Of a stretch of 64,000 nt of DNA, positions 10,996-22,779 are shown in pieces. The position numbers and the translations under genes are program-made. Numbering within the stretch: the stretch's first letter is position 1; each line of letters begins with the position of its first letter. A model generated the notes under the pieces. The model was not told the origin of the DNA and searched no databases. It saw only the letters and a program-made list of their open reading frames with translations. Location of the stretch: the NCBI GenBank assembly GCA_026018925.1, contig JAKSZU010000006.1:194538949-194602948 (forward strand), written 5' to 3'. The DNA comes from Tupaia tana. Its lineage: Eukaryota > Chordata > Mammalia > Scandentia > Tupaiidae.

Positions 10996-11105
10996 GTGAC
11001 CAACTCCTCTTGGTTTGCCTGGGACTTGCCCAATTTTGGTACCAAAAGTCCCACATTCCAGGAAATGTCTCAGTCCCTGGTAAATCGAAATGGCTATCTG
11101 CTGGT
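10996..11105. mobile_element. Palindromic DNA transposon relic
   Basis: Starts GGGTGACCAACTCCTC and carries GGTTTGCCTGGGACTTGCCC, CCAAAAGTCCCACATTCCAG and CTCAGTCCCTGGTAAAT. Self-complementary parts (TGGGACTT/AGTCCCA) suit a short non-autonomous DNA element of the kind with GGTGACCAACT termini. Confidence 0.5.
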
Positions 11106-11821
11106 TTGAAGCATTAGCAATTTTCCATCAGGGAACTGTGGATCCTTAATCAATCCTACCAAGGAAATTGTCACTCATGATCATCACCTAAAAATGATGG
11201 TTTAACCGCCTATGGGCAAAATTTTAGTTAAGCGAGTTTGATTTGCTGCCTTATTCACATTGGGAGTTCAGTGAGTTTGCTTTGCTCCCTTATCGGGTAA
11301 GGGCCCAAGTTGTCATAAAGGACTTTACAAACCCAAGTATAAAGACAGAGGCTATCTTTTATGGGCCCAGTCAAGATAACAAGTACACATAGGTTGCTTG
11401 TGATGAGGTAGATTGTTTAATGAATAAGGAACTGAGTTAGAGAAGTTCTATGTCCAAAAGTCAACTGGCAGAGTTTCAACAGCAACATTGTTAGTAGAAT
11501 ATTCCAGAGTATGGAATAGTACTACCTGAACAGAGTCGTCAAGTTTAATGTACCCATTTATAGCTCAGGGGGCACAGGGCTTACCACATGCTTTGTGAAG
11601 AGCATCCTTTCATTACTTTGAAACTTACATCACCTTACTGTTTTGACAAAGCTCATCTATCATGCTACCAGTGTAAAAAAATTCCAGAACTTAGTTGCTT
11701 TTTCAAGTATTCTATCAAAGAATTAAAATATCATTTTTTCTTCCGTTTCTCCTTTCTCTCCTCCTTGAGAGACTTTTTCATTCCTTCTTTCCCTCTTTTC
11801 TCCTCCTGTTCTCCTCTGTTT
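11106..11821. other. Unassigned stretch with a weak internal direct repeat
   Basis: No gene. AGCGAGTTTGATTTGCTGCC (about 11232) and AGTGAGTTTGCTTTGCTCCC (about 11270) form an imperfect direct repeat. A pyrimidine-rich tract precedes the LTR. Confidence 0.45.
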
Positions 11822-12256
11822 TGTTGCTGTTAGAGAAATACCCAAGACTGGGTAATTTATAGAGAAAAGAGGTTTGTTCAGTTCACTATTCTGGTGACTG
11901 GAAAACCCAAAGACATGGGGCTGGTATTCCACTGGCCTCCAGTTCTATGTCACATCATGGCCAGTGTAAGGAGAAAGGAAATCATGGGGAGAGCAGAGCA
12001 AAGCAGAGCAGAGCAGAGCAGAGCAGAGAGCCCCGTGGGCAGCCATCTTGCTTTCATAACAACCTGTTCTCAAGAGAACTAATGAGAATTTTCTCCCTCA
12101 GGAGCTTGCATTAATTGTTCATGAGGATTATTGCCCCCTACCCACCTCCACTTTGCAAGCAGCTCTCACTAGGCTAAGCTTTCCAACCCTGTCACATTAG
12201 GTGTCAAGCTGCAACAAAAGTTTTTTGAGGGATGGTACCCAAACCATATCACACCC
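11822..12256 (-). mobile_element. MaLR-type LTR (MST/MLT1-like)
   Basis: Antisense LTR pattern: GAAATACCCAAGACTGGGTA, ATTTATAGAGAAAAGAGGTT, CAATCATGG-like GAAATCATGGGGAGAGC, and terminal GTACCCAAACCATATCAC. It contains a short (GAGCA)n expansion at about 11993-12026. No internal retroviral sequence is attached. Confidence 0.75.
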
Positions 12257-13298
12257 CTCTCTCTTCTTTCTCTTTTGCCTTTTATTCCTTCCTGCATTCC
12301 TCCACTTCTCTCCTTTATCTCTTCTTTCTACTCATCTTCTGAAAGAATAAGGGGATTTTGGTTCTTTTCCAATGTAACGCTTATTCACTTTCACATGCTT
12401 CTTATAAAAAACTAAGAGGGTGCCTTGCTGAGAAATTAAATAGAGTTTTGTTTTCATTAATGTAGCAAGAAGTCTACTTCAATGCATTACAGCACAGGAG
12501 GCAGATGAAAAGAAAAGGGAGTTATTGAGTAGGAAGAAAAGATGGGAATGCCTCCATGCTCCTCTAAATAATGTATAGATAGATTTTTGATGTTCTATGG
12601 TCTAAGCACTTCCTTAAGTTTTAGAATTGGTGAAGATAAATACGTGTTTTTTTTTTTTTTATGTTGGAATAAAAAAAAAGATGTTGGATGCTTAAGGGAA
12701 ACTTTATTTATTTATTTATGTGCTTATCTATTTTGAAAGAAGTAAAAGAATTGGGGAGAGAATGGAAAGAAGGACAAAATTTAGGAGCTGAGACAATTCT
12801 AATACTTGAGTCTCATCCTTAAGGTAATTCTGAAAGTGTTGGTGGTTCTAAAAGTTCCAGTGACACTGGTTCAGGAAAAGGGTTGCTCTGAGGGCCTTCT
12901 TATAAATGCCGTAGGGGTAATCTGATTAGAACACCCATGCCTATGCCCCATCTTGGAGATCTCCTAGCTCTGGCTGTCCCAACGTGAGAGGAGAATCTTT
13001 GTCTGACCTGTGTTTCTAGAAGCTCTGTGTCATAACCCTTGAAGACAAACTACAGTAACTTTCCATATAAGGCACTAATGACAATTTCACACATGAAATG
13101 TTCTGGAAGGTACTAGGTTATGTCTATTGTAAAAAACAAATTAAGTACATAAAATGGGGCACTTTTATGCAACTTGAGAGAGAACGTGGAGAAGAATGTG
13201 GCCATCTTTGTTACACACTAAAAGTTCATGAGAAGACAGATGAGCCTTTATACATACTGTTTGTATGAGGAGTATATGGGAGACTGGAATCTAGTAAT
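12257..13298. other. Unassigned non-coding stretch
   Basis: About 1 kb. Pyrimidine-rich start, T-run at about 12647-12660, TTTA repeat at about 12705-12719. Nothing coding or repeat-like that I recognise. Confidence 0.45.
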
Positions 13299-13313
13299 GG
13301 AAAGAACGAGTTG

Positions 13314-13597
13314 TGGCTAAGCCCTGTAGTCTATTGATTAAGGGAGCCAGAACCCACATGGCCAACCACAGTTTGAATTCTGGCCCTAGTGACTTGGAAA
13401 ACACACTGGGCACTTGTGCGTGTATGACCAAAATCCTGAAAGGCTGGGAAAATGGAGAAGGGCTTATGGTGTGACTGCACTCCATTGGAGTGTGTTTTCT
13501 TCCTCTTTCTCTGTCTCTCTTTTTTTTCTCCCACTTTGTGTCTCTGTCTCTCTATGGCTTGCACTCTCTGGGAATTAAAAAAGATGAAAATAAAGAA
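13314..13597 (+). mobile_element. SINE A-old with TSD
   Basis: Diverged sense copy: TAGTCTATTGATTAAGGGAG head, decayed B box AGTTTGAATTC, body CAAAATCCTGAAAGGC, CT-rich stretch, A-rich end. Flanked by GGAAAGAACGAGTTG (13299-13313) and GGAAAGTAAGAGTTG (13598-13612). Confidence 0.83.
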
Positions 13598-13612
13598 GGA
13601 AAGTAAGAGTTG

Positions 13613-15302
13613 GACTTTTTTCTCTTTGTCTTCCAGTAGTGTTATTTTCCCTGTTAATTTGGTGATTAATTGAAATTCTCTGGTCTTCAGTTATTTTTGT
13701 GTGTGTGTTTTTGTATTCATGTGTGGTGTGAACTCTTTCAATCTCTGGGTATAATTCTGTTATTCTACAATTTCGGAAGGTGGTATACTTTTGGAAAAGA
13801 GAAAGATTATTTGAAATAAAATTTAATTTTAACTTTATTTGACTTTTTAGACAAATTTTATCCTAACTCCCCACCTGGTGTATAGTTACAGTCCTAAGTT
13901 CGGGGGTCTGAAATGACTGAATCCAGATGATGAGTGTATCCTGCAGGAAATGCACAGAGTTTATGGGAGAAAGTCTAATAAGAAGAACTTTTCTCTTCCT
14001 GCCATATCACAGTTTGTTACCTTCACACTCTGGTTACTCTTATAAAAAATATATCACCTAACCAGTTTAACCAGGTAGACCTCCATGAAGTGACTCTTCC
14101 CTCCTGTTTTTTCCCTTTAAATCATAGGTAGGTGGTTACATTTTAAAAGAAGAAAATCAGTTCCTTGCCAAAGGACTTTATAACTTTGTTACTAGCCAAT
14201 AAACTGAGTTCCTACAAAAGTTACTCCATACCTTCAGTGGGCGAGCAATTGGAATGACCAGTCAACATGCAATCATTATCTTACAGTTAAGTCTCAATTC
14301 TAGCTGACAGAGGAGAATGTTTCCTTTGCCATAGAACATTATTACATTTTACTTAATTTCTCTGTGGGATGACTGAGAAAAATACCACTTCAGTCTAAAG
14401 AACATTTAAAATAAGCTCTATGAATAAATAGAATGTCTCCTTGTAGGAAAAAAAATATTTTACATTTTGGAAAGTAGCTAGGCAAAAAATGTTGGTAAGT
14501 TCTATTGAAATTGAAATTTTGGTTTAGAAATGAGAAAAATCATAGAAAGACAATAGTGAAAATGAAAAACAACCCTTTTCCCCTTAGAAACTCTACCAGA
14601 GGCTAAAGTCTTTTGTTCCTGATGGTACTAAGTCCTGAATTCTGTGACTCGACCTAAAAAAGTATGAAAGGTATCAATGATAAGATTAGAATTAAAATTA
14701 GAATTAAAAATAATGGGAACATACAGTCCTTAGTTTAAGCGTTAACCCTTAAATCTTGGGCCAAGAATAACTACTTTTATGAGCTAGTGTAAGAAATACT
14801 GGACAAAAAATTTTTTTTTGTAAAAAAGCAAAATGATAGTTTCTTTCAATGAATTGCCACTATGTCCTCTTAAGTACTGTACATGTATCCAAATACCCTT
14901 ACTTTTATGTTTCAGGTAGTAAATTAGAATCAAAGGGCATCTCTCTAATGGAAGAAGAAGTCAGTGAAATATTGAAAGGTCTTCCTTTGTTTCTATTCAT
15001 TGAGTCATTTCTTTCCAGGGATATGTAACATCCAACCAAACTGAATCCAAGATCTGGGTATGGGATACTACAGAAAAAGTATGGTAACATAAAATTTTTG
15101 TTGATATTTTCAAAACAAATATTTAAATAGAGATTCAACTTTTTTTTCAGGTGATGTATCCAGAAACACACACATATTAAATACATAAGCATGTTATTAA
15201 AAAAAACTGTACAAATACATTAAGTATTTATTCTACTTAAAAAGCACTAATAGCATTCTTTGCTGGTAACATAATTTATTTACATACTTGTTCTATTAAA
15301 TT
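13613..15302. other. Unassigned non-coding stretch, 1.7 kb
   Basis: AT-rich with no recognised repeat. A good-looking 3' splice acceptor (CCCTTACTTTTATGTTTCAG, 14897-14916) precedes a short open frame; see findings. No sustained ORF. Confidence 0.45.
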
Positions 15303-15567
15303 TTTTTCTTTTTTGGAGAGGTGTTTTTGCTATAGGGTGCGTGAGCTTGCCAAAAAGACAGAGACAGAGAGACAGAAAGTGAGAAATCACCCCCCCCCCC
15401 CGGGGGGGGGGGGGATGGCCACACCACAATCCCTTTTCTTCATTCTCCTCTTGGGGTCTTGGACACTCACGCATATGCGCCCGGTGTGAGTTTAAGGTCC
15501 GGGACTCAAACCGTGGTCGACTACATGGGAGTCCAGCGACGTAGCCATTACACTATCTGCTGGTCCC
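15303..15567 (-). mobile_element. SINE A-young with expanded C/G runs
   Basis: Antisense copy ending CACTATCTGCTGGTCCC. The usual CCCCCAGGGGGG palindrome at its centre has expanded to a C-run next to a G-run (about 15391-15413). TSD not clear. Confidence 0.9.
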
Positions 15568-16195
15568 TTAATTCAGTTTTATGTAAGGGGCAGCTATTAT
15601 GCTGTGGAAATATAAATATGATAAAATTTTCAGAAAAGTTTCCATAAAGGATCTGATCAAAATCAGTTTTTTCAAGGGATGTAAATCCTAAAAACATAGG
15701 CAGAAAGAGTAGGTAAATTACAGTGTTCAGGATTTTTATTCTTTCTCCATTGTTTTTCAGCACTGGACAGCACAATGACGCTGAACTCATGTAGAGAGAT
15801 GGAAAGCAATTCTTTTTAAGGCTTGGAAACTTGAAAATGCTTTCAGTGGTATCATTTCTGTTTATACATATGCCAAGAATGGAAATTAAATTTAATGGTA
15901 TCTCATCATGTAACAATATACACAAAGTATACAAAGGTGGTTTATGATGGGGAAAAATATCTTTATAGTGGCAATATACAGATAAGCCAAAGTAATTTGG
16001 AAAAAGTAAGTCAAACTAGGTTGGAAAAAAAAATAAAAGCCTTCATTTTGCTGATGCTACCAAAGTTCATTATACTATATAGTCTTTGAAGAAAATGAAA
16101 AGCCTATAATGGCTTTGATAAGAGAGTGGGCATGAAAGGGGAGAAAAGAAGTGAAGGAACCAACCTTCTGTCTTGACTTCTTTCCTTTATTGTTC
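15568..16195. other. Unassigned non-coding stretch
   Basis: About 630 nt, AT-rich. Short ORFs without coding character on both strands. No repeat recognised. Confidence 0.45.
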
Positions 16196-16298
16196 AAAAA
16201 ACATTTATCAGGCATCTGTGCTGTGTCCTGTATGGTGTTTGCTAAGGACTAGTATGGCTGAGAACAGAAAAATGTAAAGGCAGGAATAAGAAGCACCT
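16196..16298 (-). mobile_element. L2-like fragment
   Basis: AAAAAACATTTATCAGGCAT, CTGTGCTGTGTCCTG and AGTATGGCTGAGAACAG resemble the antisense L2 3' end. Short and diverged. Confidence 0.4.
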
Positions 16299-16553
16299 AG
16301 GTGGACTAGGAAGCAGTATGGTGGTGAAAGTGTTGTATTCCATATAGCCAGTTCTGCATTTTGATTCCTGGACCCAGCAGTGCATGTGGATATGTGCTCA
16401 AACTCCCAAGAGGAGAGTAGAGGAGACGGACTTATGGCATGACCATCTACCCTGGGTGATTATTTCTCACTTTACTTCTTTCTCTGTCTCTCTGTCTTTC
16501 TGCAGTCAGGGCACATGCCCTGTGGTAAAAGTTTAAAATAAGTAAATAAATAT
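16299..16553 (+). mobile_element. SINE A-old
   Basis: Diverged sense copy: AGGAAGCAGTATGGTGGTGA head, CATTTTGATTCCTGGACCC, body CTCCCAAGAGGAGAGTAGAG, CATGCCCTGTGGTAAAAG, then a TAAATAAATA tail. Confidence 0.75.
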
Positions 16554-16689
16554 ATACACTCCTAGAAAGGCAGATTGGGTTTAGACTGTTGAGAACCCTC
16601 AGTTTCAGACTAAATTATGATAATGGCCAATAGGTTCATTAGGTTCTCAGGGCTTCTATTTGCTTTACATATGTTGACTTAATTCTTTC

Positions 16690-16860
16690 AAGTGCCTTAT
16701 GAGGTAAGTGCTATCACTCCCCCTCCCCCCCATTTTATGATTAAGGAAACCAAGGTATAGAGAGATTAAATGACTTGCCTAGGGTCACACAGAAATATGT
16801 GGCAGAACTAGAATTTGAATACTGGGCAGTCTGGTCTTACATTTTTAACTATGATACTAC
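16690..16860 (-). mobile_element. MIR element
   Basis: Strong antisense MIR: CTTATGAGGTAAGTGC, CATTTTATGATTAAGGAAAC, AGGGTCACACAG and GGCAGAACTAGAATTTGAA. Confidence 0.85.
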
Positions 16861-16914
16861 ACTGAATTGTCTCGTAGGCAATCAGAAGCCATTTTGCTCT
16901 TGAGCTTAGTTTTT

Positions 16915-16970
16915 GATTTTCAATTTTTTTAAAGAGGTTTTTGCCTTAGGGTGCCTACACTCACTGGAGA

Positions 16971-17006
<36 letters not shown>

Positions 17007-17218
17007 CAGTGAAAGGGAAAGTGAGAAATTACCCCTCTCCCCCCACCCAGGAAGGATGACCATGCTGCAATCCCTTCTCCTCCATTCTCCTCCTGGGATC
17101 TTGGGTACGCATGCACATGCGCCTGTTGTGATTTTGAAGTCACAGAGTCTGGGACTTAAACCATGGTCAGCCATGTGGGAGTCCAGCAAGATAACTGCTA
17201 TGTTATCTGCTGGCCCCA
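16915..17218 (-). mobile_element. SINE A-old with TSD and GA expansion
   Basis: Antisense copy with a GA run (16966-16988) and CAGAGA repeats, B-box complement GGGACTTAAACC, end GTTATCTGCTGGCCCC. Flanked by AGCTTAGTTTTT (16903-16914 and 17219-17230). Confidence 0.88.
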
Positions 17219-17239
17219 AGCTTAGTTTTTTAAAGGTTC

Positions 17240-17335
17240 CTTTCCCTGAAAAGTAAGATTACAAAAATATCTACATGATAAGATTGTAGTGAGGGTTAAG
17301 TAAGATAATAAATAGACAATTGCTTTGAAAATTTG
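17240..17335 (+). mobile_element. MIR-like fragment
   Basis: CTGAAAAGTAAGATTAC, AAATATCTACATGATAAG and GTAGTGAGGGTTAAGTAAG resemble sense MIR after the GTAAAATGGG part. Weak. Confidence 0.4.
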
Positions 17336-17839
17336 TCTTACATTGCTTTGAAATGTGCCAAATGGCATTATGGATATTGTATTCATATAGTAAGTATAAG
17401 GCAAGTAAATAAAAGCTAGAGTAGTGACTGTTTATCAATGGGCACAACCTTACTAACATTATCAACTGAGTATGAGCCTTGATTGAATGAATGGAAACAA
17501 AAAGGAAAAGCAGGAGAAAATTTGAGTAAGAGGGAATGATGTTGGCCAATGGTGATGCTACTGTGGATATTACCAACTCTATTAAGTGCCTGTTCTGTAA
17601 CATGCATTTGACAGATTCTGTACATGGTCTCTGCCCTCATGCTTGGAATCTGTCACCATGGAGATTTGTACCACGTCTCAAGGCTCATCAAAGGGTCCCG
17701 TTTGATCCTAGCATCCCTCAGGAGCACCAGAGGTGAAACATTTTTATTTTCTACCTCAAGAGTTTGAGACTATGAGAGCTTGAGTGACCAATATCCTAAC
17801 AATGGCATGTAGAAACATCAGGACTCAAACTCAGCTCTC
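17336..17839. other. Unassigned non-coding stretch
   Basis: About 500 nt without coding signal. Part (17560-17650) could be an L2/MIR relic but is too diverged to call. Confidence 0.4.
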
Positions 17840-18060
17840 TTGCTCTCTGGGACCATTCTGCAACACCAGCCTGCCTCCTATAATAATAATGACAACAATA
17901 ATGATAGTAATAATATTTTCTGATGCTGGGCATTGTTCTAAGTGCCTTATATGAATTAGCTCATGCAATCCTTTCAGCAAACCACTGCAGGAAGCAATAT
18001 TGTATATTGCTTCTGCTGCGTGTTGAGGTAAAGTGATGTCCTTTGACACACATTGGTAGA
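17840..18060 (-). mobile_element. MIR element with ATA expansion
   Basis: Antisense MIR outline: GCTGGGCATTGTTCTAAGTG, CCTTATATGAATTAGCTCAT, GCAATCCTTTCAGCAAACC. An AT-rich trinucleotide tract (17880-17914) interrupts it. Confidence 0.65.
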
Positions 18061-18600
18061 CTTTTCTTAGCCTGATATTGCCTTCTGTGAGGAAATCCAA
18101 TTTTATCATTAATGACTCTGCACATTTGAGGAGGGAGGGGAGCTGGGCTGAGAGCAGGAAAGTCTTTTCAAGCTGCTATAATAGCAACAGTGGGAGGGAT
18201 GTTCCTTTTCTCTACAGGAGAAAGAAGATTAGCCTTGTCCACAGGTTGGAATTCTCTTCTCAAAACCAAAGCTCTGTATTCCTTCAATAGCTGTGCAGCC
18301 TGTCTGGATTCGTAGAGAATGCATCTCATTTCTGCCTCTTTACAGTTGAGATGTGAGGCTGACATGACCCACCTCCCCTGATAAACTAGCCTGAGTCAAA
18401 TGTAGAACATGAATAACAGAAGATGGAATGAGTTCATGTTAGTGCCTGGCCATGAACCTGAAATGTGGCACCTTCTGACCTTATTATTAGTAAGTATTCT
18501 TTCTTAGACACAGGATTGTTCTAGGAAATAGGGAGATTGAAGTGATTGATGACAATTAAAGAGTGGTAAGGAGAATGAAAACTAAAATATAAACTCTAGG
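18061..18600. other. Unassigned non-coding stretch
   Basis: Relatively balanced base composition, no recognised repeat, no ORF with coding character. Confidence 0.45.
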
Positions 18601-18601
18601 A

Positions 18602-18990
18602 CAGGGGTCCCCAATCCCTGAGTCATGGATCAGTACTAGTTCGTAGCCTGTTGCCCCTTCCCACAGTAGAACAAGGAGGGGGGCGAAGACAGCCAGTGAG
18701 TGAGGTTTCATCTGTGTTTAAAGCTCTCCCTAGGGCTGTTATTGCCCCTTGGGTACCATGTCTTGTTGGATCAGCAGTGTTGACGATACTGGATTCTCAT
18801 GGGAGCAAAAATCCTATTGATGTGTCATTGTTTCATTGTATATTACAATGTGGTATTGGTGGAAATGGGGTGCACAGTGGTGTGCTTGAGTCATCCTGCG
18901 ACTAACTCCCCCCCACCCTATCCCCACTCCTGTGGAGGGATTGTCTTCTATGAGGCTGGTCTCTGGCCCTGGAAGGTAATGAACTGTTGC
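18602..18990 (+). mobile_element. hAT (Charlie-type) DNA transposon relic
   Basis: Begins CAGGGGTCCCCAATCCCTGA, a terminus typical of a mammalian hAT-Charlie non-autonomous family. It continues GATCAGTACTAGTTCGTAGC, GATTCTCATGGGAGC, GTGGAGGGATTGTCTTCTAT and GGTCTCTGGCCCTGG. The 3' terminal repeat is decayed. Confidence 0.75.
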
Positions 18991-19852
18991 TCTAGGATAT
19001 TTATTAAGGCCTTCAGGGGCTGAAGATCACGGCCCATATTTAATAAGCAATTTTCCAAAGGCACTTCAAAGAAAAGAGAAACTCTGAGATATTTAATCTC
19101 TTCCTCATCCCTGCTCTCCAGCCCTAAAACCTGAGGATGTCAGCCATGGAATACACACACATGTCAAATTAAGCTGGCCTGATGATTCACATCATTTTTT
19201 CTGCCAATGATAAATTGTGAATTATATACTTATTCACCCAGCAAAATGCTATGCTGCAAGCAAATGTCTAATTTGGAAAATCAACACCTTGTTTTTTTCT
19301 TCTTAATGATAAATTCTATTCTCACTCCCACATGTAGTGTGAGTGTGTGTGTGTGTGTGCCTCTTGGATGATGGAAGAGCTAAGTGGTGTCGGGATTTGG
19401 ATAGGGATGAAGCTAGTTCTCAACTTTAGGAGTAGTTTCATTTTATTGATTCTATGATTTGGTTCATATGGTTTCTCCAAGGGTACAGTTTTCCTTCTTG
19501 GTAACTGTGTTCTTAAGAAATTAAAGCAACCAATTAATCACAGTGAAAAAAATAAGTTCAATTTATTGAAATTAGAGAAGGATGGAAAGAAAGAGAACAC
19601 TTTCCATTGAGAAGAAAACCTCTTTTTGAAGATTTTGAAAAAGCACTTCCAATGAATAGGTTGTAGGAGTTGGATGAAATACTGATATATATATATATAA
19701 AAATTGATAGGTAAATCAGTTATTTACTGTAACTAATAGAGATAACCCTACAGCCAAAATGACATTGAGTGTCATTTTAAAGAAAATAAGACGATTTTAG
19801 TTTAAAGAAAGCAAAAAAAAAAAAAAAAAAAAAACCAACTCCATATGTTTTG
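18991..19852. other. Unassigned stretch with simple repeats
   Basis: TG repeat at about 19341-19358, TA repeat at about 19684-19699, and an A-run of about 20 at 19813-19832. No gene signal. Confidence 0.5.
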
Positions 19853-20262
19853 TCTTAGTCTTCTCTGGCTACTTTAATAAAATACCATAGACTAAATGGC
19901 TTAAATAACAGATACTAATTTCTTACAATGCTGCAGGTTGAAAATCTCAGGGTGTCAGCATGACTGGGTAGTGGTGAGGGCTCTCTTCCTGGCTTGCAGA
20001 GGGCTTCCTTCCTGCTGTGTGCTCACATGACTTTTCCCAGTGTGTGAACATGGAGAACAAGTGAGCTTTGATCACTTCCTCTTCAAAGGGCACTAATCTC
20101 ATCATGGTGGACCCCACCATCATGATCTCATCTCAACCTAATTACTTTCCTAAGGCCCATCTTCAAATTCTATTGCATTAAAGTTTAGAACTGCAACATA
20201 TAATATTTATGTTTAAGTTTTTTGGTGGATGGTTATACAAACATTCAGTCTGTTATACTCTG
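19853..20262 (-). mobile_element. MaLR-type LTR (MLT1-like)
   Basis: GTCTTAGTCTTCTCTGGC, AATACCATAGACTAAATGGC, TTACAATGCTGCAGG, CACTAATCTCATCATGG and CAAACATTCAGTCTGTTAT give the antisense order of a MLT1-family LTR. Solo LTR. Confidence 0.75.
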
Positions 20263-21243
20263 AGAATGTATTTTATTAGGATAAAAACTAGATGAGTTAG
20301 TCAAGTTAAAGGATTTATAAACACATTTTTATTTTCTCTTTAATAACTAAGTGATAATAAATTATAAAAACATGATAGTTTTCCCAGGATTTCTGTGTGT
20401 GTTAAAGATTCAACATCCTTTTCTTTTATTTCGTGATTTATTATAACAGTGTAGCACGTGGGTGTTGCCTTTGACATTGTTTCCACTCTCTCCCATTAGG
20501 TGGCATCAGGGTAATTTGGCCTCAGTTCCCAGGTCCATTCTGATTTGCTGTGTCAATCCTAAAATTCTGCTCCCTTTGTGACTGCTTAAGAACCTAGAGC
20601 TAAGCCAATCACTTCACAACTTTCCTCTGGAGCCATTATTTGTTTGAGGTTGAGTTTGTGAGCTCCTTTGGTCCAGTCAGATTAAGGATTTTTGTTCCAA
20701 GGCTAGGGAAGAGGCACACTTTATTTCCCCCTAAATGTGAAAAAGGGAACATGTAGCCTTGTTTATCTCTGGCAATTACCTGTGGTCATGAATTTGGGGA
20801 GAAGAAAAAAGTATAGGTTTTTGATGATTTCATTGATCTACTTGATTAGCCAACCGTGTTTTCTCTTCACTGGACATCCATTTATTTGAATCAATAAGTT
20901 TCCTTAATGGTCTTTTGGGTACTTAGCTCAAATGAAGTCTTGATATATATAAATAATATAAGTCTTAGTAATGAACATAGTAGATCTAAAGAGGAACTGC
21001 ACATTCATGCAACATTTATACCCCTTCCTGCAAAGAGACAAACAAATACGTAAACAAAAATTAAAATTTTAGTTTAATTTAAATCTTTGTACATAGTATA
21101 TTTAACATTTTGCTCTCAACATCAGAGGATAGGAACAATATCTAGGTTACTTTCGTGTTCTTAGGACCTAATACAGAAATTGAATACTTTGTCCCTATCA
21201 AATTTAGTTCAATTAATTAATATAATATTTACCTTTATTTATT
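20263..21243. other. Repeat-poor non-coding stretch with CTCF-like motif
   Basis: About 1 kb with no recognised repeat. CCATTAGGTGGC (about 20496-20507) matches the CTCF core consensus CCASYAGRKGGC at 11 of 12 positions. No ORF of note. Confidence 0.45.
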
Positions 21244-21245
21244 TA

Positions 21246-21328
21246 TTGGGTTGTCAGAAAAGTCATGATGTATTTTCCTGTTTTTTTTTTTTATGTGAAA
21301 ATGTGTCATGACTCTTCTGATGACCTCA
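21246..21328. mobile_element. Mini-mariner (MADE1-like), TA target
   Basis: An 83-bp element flanked by TA (21244-21245, 21329-21330). The ends are inverted copies: TTGGGTTGTCAGAAAAGTC and, reversed, TGAGGTCATCAGAAGAGTC, with a T-rich centre. A near twin is at 35593-35663. No transposase remains. Confidence 0.75.
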
Positions 21329-21404
21329 TAGATAGCATGCTCAGTGGTTTGAAGTCTCTTTGGAATTATAACATTATATTGCTTGATTCTGCGTGCATGA
21401 TACT

Positions 21405-21665
21405 CTCAATGAACTCACAGCCTAGTAGGGGAGACAGGTATAAACACTTATGATATGAACTGATAGACAGAAACAAAAATGCTGCAAAGGCCTGAAGGAA
21501 GGAGTACCTGGCTCTAGTTGCAGTGTAGTCTTGTTGAAGAAATATTTCTGGATAATTACATTCTTAAGGGTTGTGTAATAGTTTGCCTGGCAGACCTGAG
21601 GGGTGGGGTAGTGAACAGAGGGTGTTCTAGGCAAAGGAAACAGCATTTGTAAAAACATAGTTAAG
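21405..21665 (-). mobile_element. L2 fragment
   Basis: AACTCACAGCCTAGTAGGGG, AGACAGGTATAAACACTTAT and GTTCTAGGCAAAGGAAACAG match the antisense L2 3' region in order. Confidence 0.6.
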
Positions 21666-21724
21666 TGGAAAAATAAATCATGGGCAGTTAAAGAAAATGT
21701 AAGTCTAACACTTCAGGAAAGGAA

Positions 21725-21895
21725 AAGAAGGAATCAACATTTGTTGAGCAACTAAATTGTGTTACGGTCTGAGCTAGATTAATACATATTATTGTATTTG
21801 AGTCTTACTACATTTTATATAGGAATATGAGGTTCAAATGGCTTGTTTACAGATAATAAAGAGTGGTACTAGGATTTGAATTTAGGTTAGTTTGG
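21725..21895 (-). mobile_element. MIR-related element, part of a duplicated segment
   Basis: Antisense MIR outline (TTTGTTGAGCAACTAAATTG, ATGAGGTTCAAATGGC, GTGGTACTAGGATTTGAATT). Sequence 21787-21960 is an inverted relative of 40527-40689, sharing changes not expected in independent MIR copies. Confidence 0.6.
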
Positions 21896-22358
21896 AGTTA
21901 ATATTCAGGTTTGTCTCATAGAAAGTGATGACCACTGACCTTTAGTGTACATCTAGGCTATAGCAAGAGATAAAGCTACGAATTTAGAAAATGTCAGCTA
22001 TGAGGAGTCTTGTGTGCATTATTAAAGATTTTGAATCTTTTACTGTAAATGTTGTGTCTAGCAGGTAGTTGGAAACACAGAGTTGAAGTAGAGAATATTT
22101 AGCTGGTGATAAAAATTTTGGCACTTATCCTATTGATGTAATTATCACACATTCATAGTCAAAATTATTCAGTGATAACATTTATTGTGAGAAGGGAGAA
22201 GGCCAAAACAAAGCTTTGGGGAGCATCAATATTTAAGAGGTATTTATGTAAGAATGATCAGAGAGTTAGTAAGAAAACTAGGACATATTTGTGAGATGAA
22301 AGCTAAAATGACTCAGAATTTCCACCTATATGTGTAGTTCAGAGTATCAAATACTTCA
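21896..22358 (-). mobile_element. L2-like fragment
   Basis: GAAGGGAGAAGGCCAAAACA, AAGCTTTGGGGAGCATCAAT and GCAGGTAGTTGGAAACACAG resemble a recurrent old mammalian repeat usually labelled L2. The assignment is weak. Confidence 0.4.
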
Positions 22359-22374
22359 GGAGAAAGTAAAAGTT

Positions 22375-22645
22375 GGGATGAACAGATGGCTTAGTGGTTG
22401 TGTAGCTGGACTCCCACATAATTGACCATAGTTTGAGTCCTGGACCCGGCAGCTTAAAACTAGTGCTGGGCATGTGTGTTCAAGATCCCAAGAGCAGGAT
22501 GGAGGAAAAGGGATTGTAGTGTGACCATTCCCTCTGGGGTGGGGGGGGGGTGATTTCTTGCTTTCTGTCTCTCTGGAGAGAGCATGTGCCCTATAGCAAA
22601 AATTTTCTTGAAAAAGCAAAAGCAAAAACAAAAACAAAAAAGCTA
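22375..22645 (+). mobile_element. SINE A with TSD
   Basis: Sense copy: GATGAACAGATGGCTTAGTG head, B box AGTTTGAGTCC, body GATGGAGGAAAAGGGATT, a G-run, CCCTATAGCAAAAAT, then CAAAAA repeats. Flanked by AGGAGAAAGTAAAAGTT (about 22359-22374) and AGGAGAAAGTAACAGTT (after 22650). Confidence 0.88.
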
Positions 22646-22779
22646 AAACTAAAGGAGAAAGTAACAGTTAATTAAGCTTCAATAATGTAGGTTCTTTCAT
22701 CTCTATCCCTGTTAAAATCTAGTTAAGTGATAGGTAAATGTTATTAAAAAGCAGTTATCGAACATAAATTTATAAAATC

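Noticed and set aside
11822-12256. Possible provirus around the LTR-like sequences
   Set aside because: Each LTR-like region here is solitary and no gag, pol or env-like coding is seen nearby.
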